This document shows positions 1-8,399 of a DNA stretch of 31,442 nucleotides, in pieces. The notes beneath the pieces were generated by a model that made no database searches, was not told where the DNA came from, and saw nothing but the letters and a program-made list of their open reading frames with translations. Position numbers and translations under genes: made by a program. Where the stretch lies: assembly GCA_903858085.1 (NCBI GenBank), contig CAIOHJ010000143.1, forward strand, positions 1 to 31,442. Reading direction: 5' to 3'. The first letter of the stretch is position 1. Each line of letters opens with the position of its first letter. This stretch comes from an uncultured Chloroflexota bacterium. Lineage in GTDB: Bacteria > Chloroflexota > Anaerolineae > Caldilineales > Caldilineaceae.

Positions 1-977
1 CCAGCCCCAGTGCCGACAAGCAGCACCCTCTCACCACGGCGGAGACGGCCCTGCCGCACCGCTTCATACAGCGTTGCTGGAATCGAGGCGGCAATACAGT
101 TGCCCAGCAGGTCAAGGGTCCGCACGATCTTTGTGTCGGGCCAGCCAAAGGCCCCCAACATCTTCAGCCCCATCCGGCTTGCCTGGTGTGGGATCACAAG
201 GTCAATGCCCTCGAGTCCATGAGAGAGGCCAGGCTGTAGCTGTTCCAGAAAGCGCATCCCATAACGCCGGGTCAAGCGCAGCACGCCTGGGCCATCCATG
301 TGAAAAAAGTTGTGCTCGGGTTGCAGCGCTGGGTTGTTGGGATGCAGCCGCGTGCCACCGCCGGGCAGTGCTGCCAGATCTGCGCCTTCGCTGTAGGTTT
401 CAAACCGTGCACGGTGGATGGCCGGCAACACGCCGTTCCACGGTTGCGGGGGCGCAGTCACTGCGGCGGCAGCGGCGGCATCCCCAAAGAGGGTAAAATT
501 TTCCGGCTCGCGCACATTGAGCGCTGCCGAACTGACCTCGGTGCTCACGATTAAGATGGAACGATAGCGCCCAGCCGCGATCAGGGTCGCGCTGATGTCG
601 AGGGCAACCAGAAAGCTCATACAGGTCGCATGGACGCTGATTGCCGGGATTCCGGCAGCGTGTACGCCCAGTTGCCGTTGGATCAGCACGCCCGTGTCGG
701 GGATTGACTGTTCTGGCGTCCCCGATGCGTTGAGGATCAGGTCGATGTCGGCCAGCGTCATCCCAGCGTCGTCGAGCGCCTCGCGCGCAGCTTGTGCGCC
801 CATATAGGAGCTGCTCTCATCTGTCACGCGGTGGCGCTGGTGGACGCCCGTGTAGCGCGCGATCCAGCCCGCAGCCAGCCCATGTTCGGCTTCCAATTCC
901 CCATTGGTGACAATCCGCGCCGGCAGGTAGCGCCCTACGCCAGCGATCAGCAACGGCAAATTTGTGTGCGTGCTCAA
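1..977 (-). CDS. KAS III / OleA-like condensing enzyme (3' end cut by window)
   Basis: This is a thiolase-superfamily condensing enzyme of the beta-ketoacyl-ACP synthase III / OleA type. It would join an acyl thioester to a second acyl or malonyl unit in the cytoplasm. The frame starts at a TTG (977) preceded by a GGGG-containing ribosome site about 7 nt upstream, and runs about 325 residues off the window edge, so perhaps 10-20 residues are missing. The three catalytic residues are visible: Cys119 in HATCMSF, His264 in IPHQAS and Asn293 in GNCIAAS. It is the last visible gene of a minus-strand operon with OleC- and OleD-like genes, which argues for a head-to-head condensation role rather than housekeeping FabH. 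The PEQSIPDTG segment (about 88-96) differs from what I recall of characterised OleA, so the substrate type is uncertain. The KAS III fold is certain; the OleA role is inferred. Confidence 0.85.
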   Translation of the reverse strand, partial: MSTHTNLPLLIAGVGRYLPARIVTNGELEAEHGLAAGWIARYTGVHQRHRVTDESSSYMGAQAAREALDDAGMTLADIDLILNASGTPEQSIPDTGVLIQRQLGVHAAGIPAISVHATCMSFLVALDISATLIAAGRYRSILIVSTEVSSAALNVREPENFTLFGDAAAAAAVTAPPQPWNGVLPAIHRARFETYSEGADLAALPGGGTRLHPNNPALQPEHNFFHMDGPGVLRLTRRYGMRFLEQLQPGLSHGLEGIDLVIPHQASRMGLKMLGAFGWPDTKIVRTLDLLGNCIAASIPATLYEAVRQGRLRRGERVLLVGTGA

Positions 978-1041
978 CGTGTATCCCCTTTTGTTTTTTC
1001 GAGGCTGATGTTTTGTGACGGTCTTTTCAGCAACAACCTCC

Positions 1042-2178
1042 TCAGAAGCCATAGTGGCGAAAGAGCGGCACGGCAACCTTGTCAGCCAGCACTTTGAGCA
1101 GCGTCCAGGGGAGCCGCCGCGCCGCCGGCAGATGGCGGTCATACACTGCGTTGTATTCAATCGTTGCGACGCCGCCGCGCAGCCGCTTGAATGGGCCGAC
1201 CCCGGCGCTGGCGTGCACCAACAACCCGCGCGCCTCCCCTTCGAGCAGCGTCTTGAGGCTCAACAGGCGATAGAGCGCCAGTTCTTGCGGCAATCGGGTA
1301 TCATAGCCAAAGAAGGGCTGGGTCATCACCCCGTTGCGGACAAAATAGCCCACCACGCCATCGATGCACCCTTCCCTCACAAGCGCCCACAGCAGCAAAA
1401 GCTGGCGTTCAAGCGCGATGCGCACGAAATTTTCGGTAAATTGCGGGTTGTAATAGGAATACTTTTCCAAGTAGAGCAATCTGTAGAGCTCGCACAGACG
1501 CGGGATCGCCTCCTCCCCCAGCTCACGCGCATCCACAAAGCGATACGTGCTGCGCCGCATCACACTGCGGTCCACCTTGAACTGCTTTTTGGTGCGTGCA
1601 ACCCAGGGGTCTTGATAGTAGACTTGACGGCTGAGCACCATCCGGTAGCCGCACCGGCGCAATGTCTCCAACAAGAGTGGGTTGCGATAGCCATCCACCG
1701 ATCGAAAGATCACTGGCCGGTCGGGAAAGTACTCAGGCAGCGCCTCGGCGAGCGCTACGACCTGCGCAGGCTGTAACGCCGGGTAGAGATTGGTGGACAG
1801 CAGCCAATTGTTGACATACACCACCCGATCCAGCTCCTGCCGTCGGAGAAAGGCCGCCAGAGGCCGCAACAGCAGCCGAATCAGCTGTTCTGCTGCCGGG
1901 TTGCCCAGCCGCTCGACTTCTTCGAAACCGCCATAGGAAACATAATGGCTATAGGGCGAGCAGACGTAGCTGTTTGCCGGGTGGAAGTCGCTCAACGTGA
2001 GCGGCAGCACAAGATCCTCCACCTGGGCCACGCGCAACTCGGTGTTGTAGACATTGGCGATCAGACGGCGCGGTTCTTGCTCAAAGAAGGGGGTCAGATA
2101 GGCGCGGGCATAGTGTCCATCGTAGCTGTCGGGCCAGGCCACCTCTGCCTGGTGTGAATAGAGTTGTACAGGGCTCAT
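1042..2178 (-). CDS. GNAT/FemAB-like putative acyltransferase in the ole-like operon
   Basis: This protein of 378 residues has no signal peptide or membrane span. Its second half has the look of a GNAT or FemAB-like acyltransferase: a helical segment with NPQFTENF (about 245-252), strands around DGVVGYFV, and a late ASAGVGPFKRLRGG stretch followed by EYNAVYDRHLP. I recognise the fold only weakly and cannot name the substrate. Its start ATG overlaps the stop of the upstream MBL-fold gene by 4 nt (ATGA), so the two are probably translationally coupled. The KAS III gene follows after a gap of about 64 nt. In this setting it may transfer an acyl group made by the pathway, or condense it with an amine, but that is inference. 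A function unrelated to acyl transfer cannot be excluded. Confidence 0.7.
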   Translation of the reverse strand: MSPVQLYSHQAEVAWPDSYDGHYARAYLTPFFEQEPRRLIANVYNTELRVAQVEDLVLPLTLSDFHPANSYVCSPYSHYVSYGGFEEVERLGNPAAEQLIRLLLRPLAAFLRRQELDRVVYVNNWLLSTNLYPALQPAQVVALAEALPEYFPDRPVIFRSVDGYRNPLLLETLRRCGYRMVLSRQVYYQDPWVARTKKQFKVDRSVMRRSTYRFVDARELGEEAIPRLCELYRLLYLEKYSYYNPQFTENFVRIALERQLLLLWALVREGCIDGVVGYFVRNGVMTQPFFGYDTRLPQELALYRLLSLKTLLEGEARGLLVHASAGVGPFKRLRGGVATIEYNAVYDRHLPAARRLPWTLLKVLADKVAVPLFRHYGF

Positions 2179-3020
2179 GGGGTGCCCTTCAGCACGTAGC
2201 GCGCGTGTGTTTCTGCGCAGTGTGCCGGAATGATCTGTACATCCGGGCGGCGACGGGAGAAGGCATGCAGATCGGCCAAGGTGCGGCGATAGGCGGCCGG
2301 GTCGTCAAAGATCAGATTGGCGAGCGGGTGTGGCAGCGCATTCTGGCGAAAGGCGTGGCTTGTCCAACAGCCATCGACCACCAGAAAATAGCGTTCGCCC
2401 CCTTCTGCCTGCACCAAGAGACCCATCTGTCCGGCCGCATGGCCCGGCAACGCCACTGCCAGCAGCGTCTCATCGCCCAGGAGATCGACCCCTTGGACAA
2501 AAGGTGCACAGTCGGCGAGCGGTCGCATCTGTGCTGGTGCGATGGGGGAGGAACGCGCCTCAAAGTCAGTGGGCAGCAAACCGGGCAGGAAGCCGCGGCG
2601 CACCGCGTCGATGCCGCGCCGGTTGCGCACAGCGGCGTATGCCTCCGGCAGATAGACAAAGCGTGCATTGGGAAAGTCGCGCAGCCCGCCTATGTGGTCG
2701 GCATGGAAATGTGAAATCAAGATGCACTCCACATCGGTCGCGCGAATCCCGCGCTGCGCCAGCTGCTCCGCTGCACTCTCGCCTTCGGGCAAGGTAACAG
2801 GCGTGGCGCGGGCATATGCACTGTAGGGAAGGTGCTGGGTTTCGGTAAAAAATCGCGTCGTATAGCCGGTGTCCAGCAACATTGGACCCCGGCGCGGGTG
2901 CTCCAACAGCGCGAAGGTTGCCGGGAAGCGCAGGGTGCGCCAACTGCCATTGCGCAAAACGATCAACTCCGGGCATTCGCAAAAGCCGGCACTGAGCAGG
3001 GTAAGGCGCACTTCGCTCAT
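2175..3020 (-). CDS. Metallo-beta-lactamase-fold hydrolase, lactonase-like
   Basis: A 281-residue MBL-fold hydrolase. The zinc-binding set is complete: HFHADH at residues 104-109, His194 in LPGHAAGQ, Asp216 in VVDGCW and His267 in IPAHCAE. That layout and length fit the N-acyl homoserine lactonase/AiiA-like branch, whose members hydrolyse lactone or ester bonds. There is no signal peptide, so it should be cytoplasmic. The ATG at 3020 has GGAG 8 nt upstream. The gene lies 18 nt after the OleD-like gene and overlaps the GNAT-like gene by ATGA. It occupies a place in the operon where classical ole clusters would have OleB, the beta-lactone decarboxylase (an alpha/beta hydrolase). Opening a beta-lactone is therefore an attractive but untested role; thioesterase or general esterase activity is the alternative. 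Confidence 0.85.
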   Translation of the reverse strand: MSEVRLTLLSAGFCECPELIVLRNGSWRTLRFPATFALLEHPRRGPMLLDTGYTTRFFTETQHLPYSAYARATPVTLPEGESAAEQLAQRGIRATDVECILISHFHADHIGGLRDFPNARFVYLPEAYAAVRNRRGIDAVRRGFLPGLLPTDFEARSSPIAPAQMRPLADCAPFVQGVDLLGDETLLAVALPGHAAGQMGLLVQAEGGERYFLVVDGCWTSHAFRQNALPHPLANLIFDDPAAYRRTLADLHAFSRRRPDVQIIPAHCAETHARYVLKGTP

Positions 3021-3038
3021 TTTTTTTCTCCGAGCTTT

Positions 3039-4049
3039 CTAGGTCGGACAGGCGGCGGAGCGCTGTGTGTTGAGATAACGGGCAACCCCCTCCTCCACGG
3101 AAACGCGAGGCGTATAGTTCAACTCGCGCCGTGCCGCGCGTACGTCGAGCGTCGCACTGTGGGCCAGCACCCCCACGGTGTAGCGTGTCAGCGGTGGCTC
3201 GGGAGAACCGGGCAGACGCGCCCAGATCCCCTCCATCCCCCAGGCGAGCAGATAGGCGGTGGCGAAGCGTAACCGTCGCCGCGGAAAGGGGTAGTTCAGT
3301 GTGGCGCAGAGCCGGCGCACCATCTCCCAGAGCAGGACCGGCTCATCGTTGCTGAGGTTGTATTTCTTGCCCAAGGTGTTCGCAGGCGACTCGGCACAGC
3401 ACAACAACGCATCCACCACATTCTCAATGTAGGTCAGATCGGTGAGGGTCTGGCCATCCCCGATGACGGCCATGCGGCCTGTGCGCAGTCGGGTCAGCAA
3501 GCGTGGCAGAATGGCTGTGTCGCCTGGCCCAAAAATTGCGCGCGGGCGCAAGGTGATGACCGGCATTCCCTCCTGATGCGCCTGATCAACCAGTTGCTCG
3601 GCCAAACGTTTCGTGTGTACATAAAAATTGGCGGCTCGCGGGGGCAGCGGTGCATCTTCCGCCACATTCAGGCGCACGGCCATCGGTCCACGCAGGTCAA
3701 AATAGATGCTCGGTGTCGAGACATGGACCAGCCGCCCGACGCTGGCTTCTCGGCACCCAGCCAGGAGATTTTGTGTGCCGACGACGTTGTCTGCATAAAA
3801 ATCGGACGCTCGCCCCCATGGGGCTGCGCGCGCGCCACAGTGAAAGACGATCTCGCGCCCCCGGCACGCAGCGGCGATTGTCGCAGCGTCCCTCAGATCG
3901 CCGGGAAAAAAGGTGATCCCTGCTGCCGCCAGCTGCTTTCCGGCCTCCTGGTTGCGGCCCAACCCGACAACCTGCCACCCCAGCCCCTGCAGCCGCCGTG
4001 CCAGCGCGCCGCCGACAAATCCGGTCGCACCTGTGATCAAGGCCTTCAT
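3039..4049 (-). CDS. oleD-like: NAD(P)-dependent epimerase/reductase, OleD-like
   Basis: An extended short-chain dehydrogenase of 336 residues. The nucleotide-binding loop GATGFVGG (7-14), Ser111-Thr112 and the catalytic pair Tyr143/Lys147 (YVHTK) are all present. In ole pathways OleD reduces 2-alkyl-3-ketoacids to 2-alkyl-3-hydroxyacids with NADPH. Sterol dehydrogenase-type 3-beta-HSD enzymes share the fold, so the assignment depends on the adjacent OleC-like and KAS III genes. I placed the start at the ATG at 4049 because it overlaps the stop of the OleC-like gene (ATGA) and puts the Rossmann loop at the usual distance from the N-terminus; a longer frame opening at 4073 would overlap further and adds no conserved residues. 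Two later operon genes overlap in the same way, which supports coupled translation. Confidence 0.85.
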   Translation of the reverse strand: MKALITGATGFVGGALARRLQGLGWQVVGLGRNQEAGKQLAAAGITFFPGDLRDAATIAAACRGREIVFHCGARAAPWGRASDFYADNVVGTQNLLAGCREASVGRLVHVSTPSIYFDLRGPMAVRLNVAEDAPLPPRAANFYVHTKRLAEQLVDQAHQEGMPVITLRPRAIFGPGDTAILPRLLTRLRTGRMAVIGDGQTLTDLTYIENVVDALLCCAESPANTLGKKYNLSNDEPVLLWEMVRRLCATLNYPFPRRRLRFATAYLLAWGMEGIWARLPGSPEPPLTRYTVGVLAHSATLDVRAARRELNYTPRVSVEEGVARYLNTQRSAACPT

Positions 4050-5962
4050 ACGGTGACCTGCCGCTGCACCCACTCGGCCAGTTGTTCACGGAGGATTTTT
4101 GAGTTGTGGCGAATGTCTACTGGAAAGCGCGGGTGAAAGTAGATGCGACGGATGCTTTGCGTTGTGGGAAACAACGCGCCGCGCGCCAACAACTCCTGGC
4201 GCAGCGCGTCCTGGCGTGCGGCGCTTGTGCCCTGTCTGGATTCGACGCAGAGCACCGGCTCCAGTGCGCCCGCCACCCACACGCCCACCAGTGCACTCCG
4301 CTGCACCGACGGGTGGGCGTTGAAAATGCCCTCGCAGATCTCGGAGTAAAAGACCCCCGCCTTGGTTTCGACACGATGCGCTTTGCGCCCACAAAACCAG
4401 AGCCGCCCCTGTCGGTCAAGATACCCGAGATCGCCTGTGCGGTGCAGGATCAAGCTGAATGGCCCTGCTGGGTCCTCCTGGGGGGGGAGGGAGGTCGTTG
4501 GGTGCGGGCGAAACAATTTGGCCAACGCATTCGCTTCGGGGCGTCCGACATACGCCGGCGAGACGATCGGCCCTTCGACGACGATTTCACCGATTTCGCC
4601 AGGCGGAAGCCAGCGCGCCTCCTCGCCCTCGGGGAGCGGCCCATCTGAGATGGCCAGGATCGCGACGTGGACTCCTGCCACAGGCCGCCCGACGCAAATT
4701 CCGGCCCCGCTCTCCGTCTGCCGGTCCGTCTCGTCGAGGATCTCGCGCCCTACAATCGTCGTGATGGGCAAAGCTTCGGTCGCGCCATAGGTCAGCACCA
4801 CCGAGGCCCCTGGCTCGACAGCGTCAGCCGCCAATAGCGTCGCTGGAGGGATGTCGAGCAACTGGTGAAAGCGAGCCAGCACGCGTGCGGAAAGGGGGGC
4901 ACCCGCCGTGATCGCTCGACGCAGGCTGGGCAGCCGCTCCCCTTTTGCTTCACAATAGCCGGTCAGCCGCTCGACCAGCAGGGGTGAAGCAAAAAGATGG
5001 GTGACGGCATAGCGCGAGATCGTCGCCACCAGCTGTGCGAGATCGACCTGCGCCGGGCGTGGGAAACGCATATCTGAGATCACGGCCGTGACCCCCATCA
5101 GCGGGTCGAGAAGGGCAAAGAGCGGCAAAGTGGGAAGATCCACGTCACCTGGACAGCCATCAAAGGTAGATTGGACGAGTGCGACCTGCGCTGCCAGATT
5201 GCCGCGGGTATACAGCGCACCCTTCGGGATCCCTGTGCTGCCCGTCGTAAAGAGGATCGCAGCGGCGTCTTCGGGGTGCAGCGGCGCGAGCGGGAAGGGG
5301 CGATCTTCATTTTGCTCGCGCGAGCCTTTGCCCCAGAGATCCCCCAAATCAAGGAGGGTTGCCCCTTGTGTCAGCAGACGCTTCGTGCAACTGTCGCCCC
5401 AGCCAAAGAGCTGGCGTGCCACATGGCTTGCCCAATTGCCGAGATAGGCGTGTGGCTGTATCTCGTCGAGGCACCGACGCACGGTGCCTGGCCCAATGCC
5501 CGGATCGATCACGACCGCCGTCGCCCCGACCCAAAGCAACGCATGGCACAGCGCAAAGAATTCCAAACTAGGGGGAACCAGCAGCACCGTACGCATCCCG
5601 CGCGTGATGCCACAGGCCGCCAGCCGATGGGCAAAACGATTGGCAGACGAGACAAGCTCGCCAAAGGTATACGAACGGGGAGTGGCACGCGCAAAGAGGC
5701 CGCGAGCTGAAGCATCCACCATTGCAGGCCGTTCAGGAAAGCGCACGGCCATCTCCCGCAGGAGGCGGGTGACATCTCCCGCTTCCACCGCTCCCTCGTC
5801 TGCCGGGGGAGGGAGGATGTTGTAAAACGGGTGCGTGCTGGCCTTTGATCGGAAATGGCCTGAGCCCTTCTGCCTGATCTTCATCATCCGCAGATCGCGC
5901 TCGGCCTGATCGTTGTCAAATGGCACATTACAATCATCTGCAAACGTCTGTGTCAATACCAC
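4046..5962 (-). CDS. oleC-like: AMP-forming acyl ligase, OleC-like (beta-lactone synthetase type), with IS66-derived N-terminal extension
   Basis: An ANL-superfamily adenylating enzyme. It carries the P-loop TTGSTGIPKG (239-248), the YGATE motif (392-396), a TGDLGYLD hinge region and a C-terminal Lys in FPVDIRHNSK. OleC enzymes adenylate a beta-hydroxy acid and close it to a beta-lactone; the adjacent OleD-like and KAS III genes suggest that job here rather than CoA ligation. The open frame is 638 residues, but residues 1-40 are the tail of an IS66 transposase, not ligase. A GTG at 5788 (residue 59) with GAGGG just upstream gives 580 residues, close to the usual OleC length, and is my preferred native start. 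The IS insertion has removed or replaced the original 5' region, so promoter and initiation may now come from the IS remnant. The stop overlaps the OleD-like ATG. Confidence 0.82.
   Translation of the reverse strand: MVLTQTFADDCNVPFDNDQAERDLRMMKIRQKGSGHFRSKASTHPFYNILPPPADEGAVEAGDVTRLLREMAVRFPERPAMVDASARGLFARATPRSYTFGELVSSANRFAHRLAACGITRGMRTVLLVPPSLEFFALCHALLWVGATAVVIDPGIGPGTVRRCLDEIQPHAYLGNWASHVARQLFGWGDSCTKRLLTQGATLLDLGDLWGKGSREQNEDRPFPLAPLHPEDAAAILFTTGSTGIPKGALYTRGNLAAQVALVQSTFDGCPGDVDLPTLPLFALLDPLMGVTAVISDMRFPRPAQVDLAQLVATISRYAVTHLFASPLLVERLTGYCEAKGERLPSLRRAITAGAPLSARVLARFHQLLDIPPATLLAADAVEPGASVVLTYGATEALPITTIVGREILDETDRQTESGAGICVGRPVAGVHVAILAISDGPLPEGEEARWLPPGEIGEIVVEGPIVSPAYVGRPEANALAKLFRPHPTTSLPPQEDPAGPFSLILHRTGDLGYLDRQGRLWFCGRKAHRVETKAGVFYSEICEGIFNAHPSVQRSALVGVWVAGALEPVLCVESRQGTSAARQDALRQELLARGALFPTTQSIRRIYFHPRFPVDIRHNSKILREQLAEWVQRQVTV
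5843..5962 (-). pseudogene. IS66 transposase C-terminal fragment
   Basis: Residues encoded here (FADDCNVPFDNDQAERDLRM, then MKIRQKGSGHFRS) match the conserved C-terminal signature of IS66 transposases, in which a D-N-x-Q-A-E-R segment precedes a K-x-x-Q-K-x-S-G-x-F-R-S segment. An in-frame TGA lies two codons before 5962, and the similarity ends at about 5843, where the ligase gene begins in the same frame. Only about 40 residues remain, so the element cannot transpose. Confidence 0.8.
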
Positions 5963-6170
5963 CCATCATACCTGATCTGTCCGATTTTGACAATTGCAAT
6001 GGACACCCCCTTTCTGGCGCTGTTGCGCAGCGAGCCGCTCTGCAGGGCACACAGCAATGTGCGCAGCAGATCTCCCCTGCTTCGGGTGCCGCGAATAGAC
6101 GTCGGTGCAGTACCTGCTCAGGCAGAGAAGTCTGCTGAAGGGGTGCTGAACAGGCTGCACCCGGCAAGGC

Positions 6171-6191
6171 AAGCGAGTGGGCAACTCGCTT
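6171..6191. repeat. Perfect 8-bp hairpin, REP-like
   Basis: Arms AAGCGAGT (6171-6178) and ACTCGCTT (6184-6191) flank a 5-nt loop GGGCA. The right arm continues TAC, like the ends of the next hairpin at 6248. There is no T tract, so a terminator is less likely than a repetitive extragenic palindrome. Confidence 0.5.
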
Positions 6192-6247
6192 TACAAAACG
6201 ACCGGCTCTACGAACGCTGTGGGGGGTGGCTGGAGGGTGGGCTGTTT

Positions 6248-6274
6248 GTAGGGCGAAGGGACACTTCGCCCTAC
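6248..6274. repeat. Perfect 11-bp hairpin, REP-like
   Basis: Arms GTAGGGCGAAG (6248-6258) and CTTCGCCCTAC (6264-6274) pair perfectly around a 5-nt loop GGACA. It begins GTA and ends TAC and has the same loop size as the hairpin at 6171, which suggests two members of one repetitive extragenic palindrome family rather than a terminator. Confidence 0.6.
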
Positions 6275-6412
6275 TTGTCTATCCGGACAGTCGTTGGATG
6301 CCAGAGGAAGCGTGTATGGGCGTGTCGAAAGCCCTCCCGTACAGTCCACGGCTCTGAGCAGGGAGTTGAGCCATTCGGCGCAGGAGTCGTTCAGGGTCTC
6401 CTCTAAATTCAT

Positions 6413-6438
6413 CCGCCCCGATGGGGCGGGGCATGCCC
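6413..6438. repeat. 7-bp GC hairpin followed by a 10-bp palindrome
   Basis: CCGCCCC (6413-6419) pairs with GGGGCGG (6423-6429) across a 3-nt loop, and the sequence runs on into the perfect palindrome GGGCATGCCC (6429-6438). No gene end is close by and no T run follows, so I treat it as a repeat element and not a terminator. Confidence 0.45.
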
Positions 6439-6482
6439 TCTCTCAACACTCTTTCCGCAAAACTTTGAACCGCACCCCTATT

Positions 6483-6587
6483 CAGTTGTCAAGGTGCGAA
6501 ATCTAGGCTAAGATTTAACAATTCAACTTTGCCACAGAGGAAGCATCTTCGCATCTTCTCTCTCTATGCAGTTGTCAAGGTGCGAAA
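6483..6587. repeat. 19-bp direct repeat pair
   Basis: CAGTTGTCAAGGTGCGAAA occurs at 6483-6501 and again at 6569-6587, both in the same orientation, with copy starts 86 bp apart. The copies lie just upstream of the sulfatase gene. They could be IS end fragments or regulatory direct repeats; the sequence alone does not decide. Confidence 0.65.
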
Positions 6588-6645
6588 GGCTTACCGTGCA
6601 CCATTGAAAGGAGGGACGCTCTGCACTTCCTGGAGCGTCAAATCG

Positions 6646-8325
6646 ATGCCCTTATCCACACCATCTACCCACTCAACCATCTCTCGACGAACCTTCATGG
6701 AGCTCTCCGGCGCTGCCTTGGTCGGCAGCATGCTGGGCGCCGGAGAGTCTCCCCGACCCGCATTCAGCTCCACAGCCCCCCAGGACACGTCCCGCCCTAA
6801 CTTTCTGATCATCGTCACCGACCAGGAACGTGCCCCACGCCACTGGCCAGCCGGCTGGGCCGAAGCCAATCTGCCCCACCGAACACGGCTGGCCGCCAAT
6901 GGGCTGACCTTTCAACGCGCCTACTGCAACAGCACCATGTGCTCTCCAAGCCGAGCCACATTCTTTACCGGGCTCTATTCGGCACGCCATGGGGTCACCC
7001 GCACCTTGACCTATGGAGGAACCAACTCCTCCAACGAAACCCCGCTGCCCCCCGGCACACAAACCTGGGGCCAGATGCTGGCCGACGCCGGATACCAGGT
7101 CGTGCTCAAGGGCAAATGGCACATCAGCAAAGGGACAGACGGCAACATGCCCACCACAGCCGATGTCGCCAACTTTGGCTTTCAACAATGGGAACCGACT
7201 ACCGCCGGCGAAGGACAAGACATCCACGACTACGGCGGCGGATGCGCAGACTGGGATGCCAAGATCACCCAACAGGCCATCTCTTTTTTACAAAGCCAAA
7301 CCGCCGCAACCACCGCCACCCAGCCCTTTGCCCTGGTCGTCGGGCTGGTAAACCCCCATGACGTGATCGGCTATCCCAATGACTGGGACGACGACACCAC
7401 CGTGCCCGGCTGCAACAACTACGCCACCCTCGATCTCGACCAGGGGATCGGCCTCCCCCCCTCCAACAGCACCGACACCCTCGACAACAAACCCACCTGC
7501 CACGCCGAATCACGAACCCTGTACGCAGTCGGGCTGGGAACCTTGCTCTCACAACAGGACCGTCTAAATTATGTCAATTTTTATGCTGCACTGCACAAGC
7601 TTGTCGATACCCAGATCGGTGCCCTGCTGGATGCCCTGGACGAAAGCGTGCGCGACCAGACAATCGTGATCCTGACCGCCGATCACGGCGAAGCAGGGCT
7701 GGCACACAGCGGGCTCCGCCAAAAGATGTTCAACGCCTACGAAGAGGTGATCAACATCCCGCTGGTCATCTCCAACCCCGTGCGGTTCCCAGCACCCCAG
7801 ACGACCGACGCCTACGCCGCACTGGTGGACCTGATGCCCACACTGGCCAGTCTGGCCAACATCCCCTCCCCAGAACGATGGAACATGCAAGGCGTGGATC
7901 TCTCCCCCATTCTTGCCAACCCGGCGACGTCCGTCCAGGACGACATCCTCTTTGTCTACGACGACGAAGATGCCGGGCTGGCCAACGGCATGCTGACCGC
8001 CAACGGCCAGCCGATCGTTCGCCAGCCCAACCATATCCGCGCGCTCCGGCTGCGCGACCCCGACGGGGAATGGCTCTATGCCCGCTATTTTGACCCCGAC
8101 GCAGTCGAGCCAGATCAGCTGGAAATGTACCATCTGACCGATGGCAACGGGCAGCAGGTCGATATCGACGAGATCGACAACCTCGCCTCCTCCTCCAGCC
8201 CCCACTATGCAGAGCCTTTCTACGTGGCCAAACGTGCGACGCTGGCCCAGCGGCTGGCCACACTGGAGGAGGAACGGCTCGCCCCCTTCCCTCAGTTCCT
8301 GCCCTTGGTTGCAGGATCGACATAG
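6646..8325 (+). CDS. Tat-exported sulfatase
   Basis: A type I sulfatase of 559 residues, which hydrolyses sulfate esters and probably acts outside the membrane. A twin-arginine signal (SRRTFM at 13-18, followed by a hydrophobic stretch) is visible. The formylglycine motif CSPSRATFFTG starts at Cys99, so the gene product needs a maturase (FGE or anSME), which is not in this window. Other family features are VTDQERAPRHW near the start of the mature protein and DHGEAGLAHSG in the second half. I chose the ATG at 6646 because the Tat motif follows it directly and GGAG lies 10 nt upstream; the open frame extends upstream to 6529 but that part is not conserved. It is followed after 74 nt by the delta-60 protein gene, possibly co-transcribed. 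Its substrate could be a sulfated polysaccharide, but that is inference. Confidence 0.9.
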   Translation: MPLSTPSTHSTISRRTFMELSGAALVGSMLGAGESPRPAFSSTAPQDTSRPNFLIIVTDQERAPRHWPAGWAEANLPHRTRLAANGLTFQRAYCNSTMCSPSRATFFTGLYSARHGVTRTLTYGGTNSSNETPLPPGTQTWGQMLADAGYQVVLKGKWHISKGTDGNMPTTADVANFGFQQWEPTTAGEGQDIHDYGGGCADWDAKITQQAISFLQSQTAATTATQPFALVVGLVNPHDVIGYPNDWDDDTTVPGCNNYATLDLDQGIGLPPSNSTDTLDNKPTCHAESRTLYAVGLGTLLSQQDRLNYVNFYAALHKLVDTQIGALLDALDESVRDQTIVILTADHGEAGLAHSGLRQKMFNAYEEVINIPLVISNPVRFPAPQTTDAYAALVDLMPTLASLANIPSPERWNMQGVDLSPILANPATSVQDDILFVYDDEDAGLANGMLTANGQPIVRQPNHIRALRLRDPDGEWLYARYFDPDAVEPDQLEMYHLTDGNGQQVDIDEIDNLASSSSPHYAEPFYVAKRATLAQRLATLEEERLAPFPQFLPLVAGST

Positions 8326-8399
8326 ACGCTACCTGGAGGAGCCGCCGGAAGCATTTCTGGTTTACCATTGATTGTGGACACCGAAAGGAGATCTGGGAC

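Larger units (their letters stand above)
5963..6645. other. Non-coding region with hairpins and a direct repeat
   Basis: No convincing gene is seen here. The stretch separates the minus-strand ole-like operon from the plus-strand sulfatase gene, so promoters for both should lie here, but I cannot identify a clear -35/-10 pair. It contains three short perfect hairpins and a 19-bp direct repeat, listed separately. The density of such repeats suggests an insertion-prone spacer next to the IS66 scar. Confidence 0.6.

Noticed and set aside
1042..1776. A plus-strand frame opposite the GNAT-like gene.
   Set aside because: The minus-strand frame is longer, fits the operon with ATGA overlap and has protein-like features; the plus-strand frame is a shadow.
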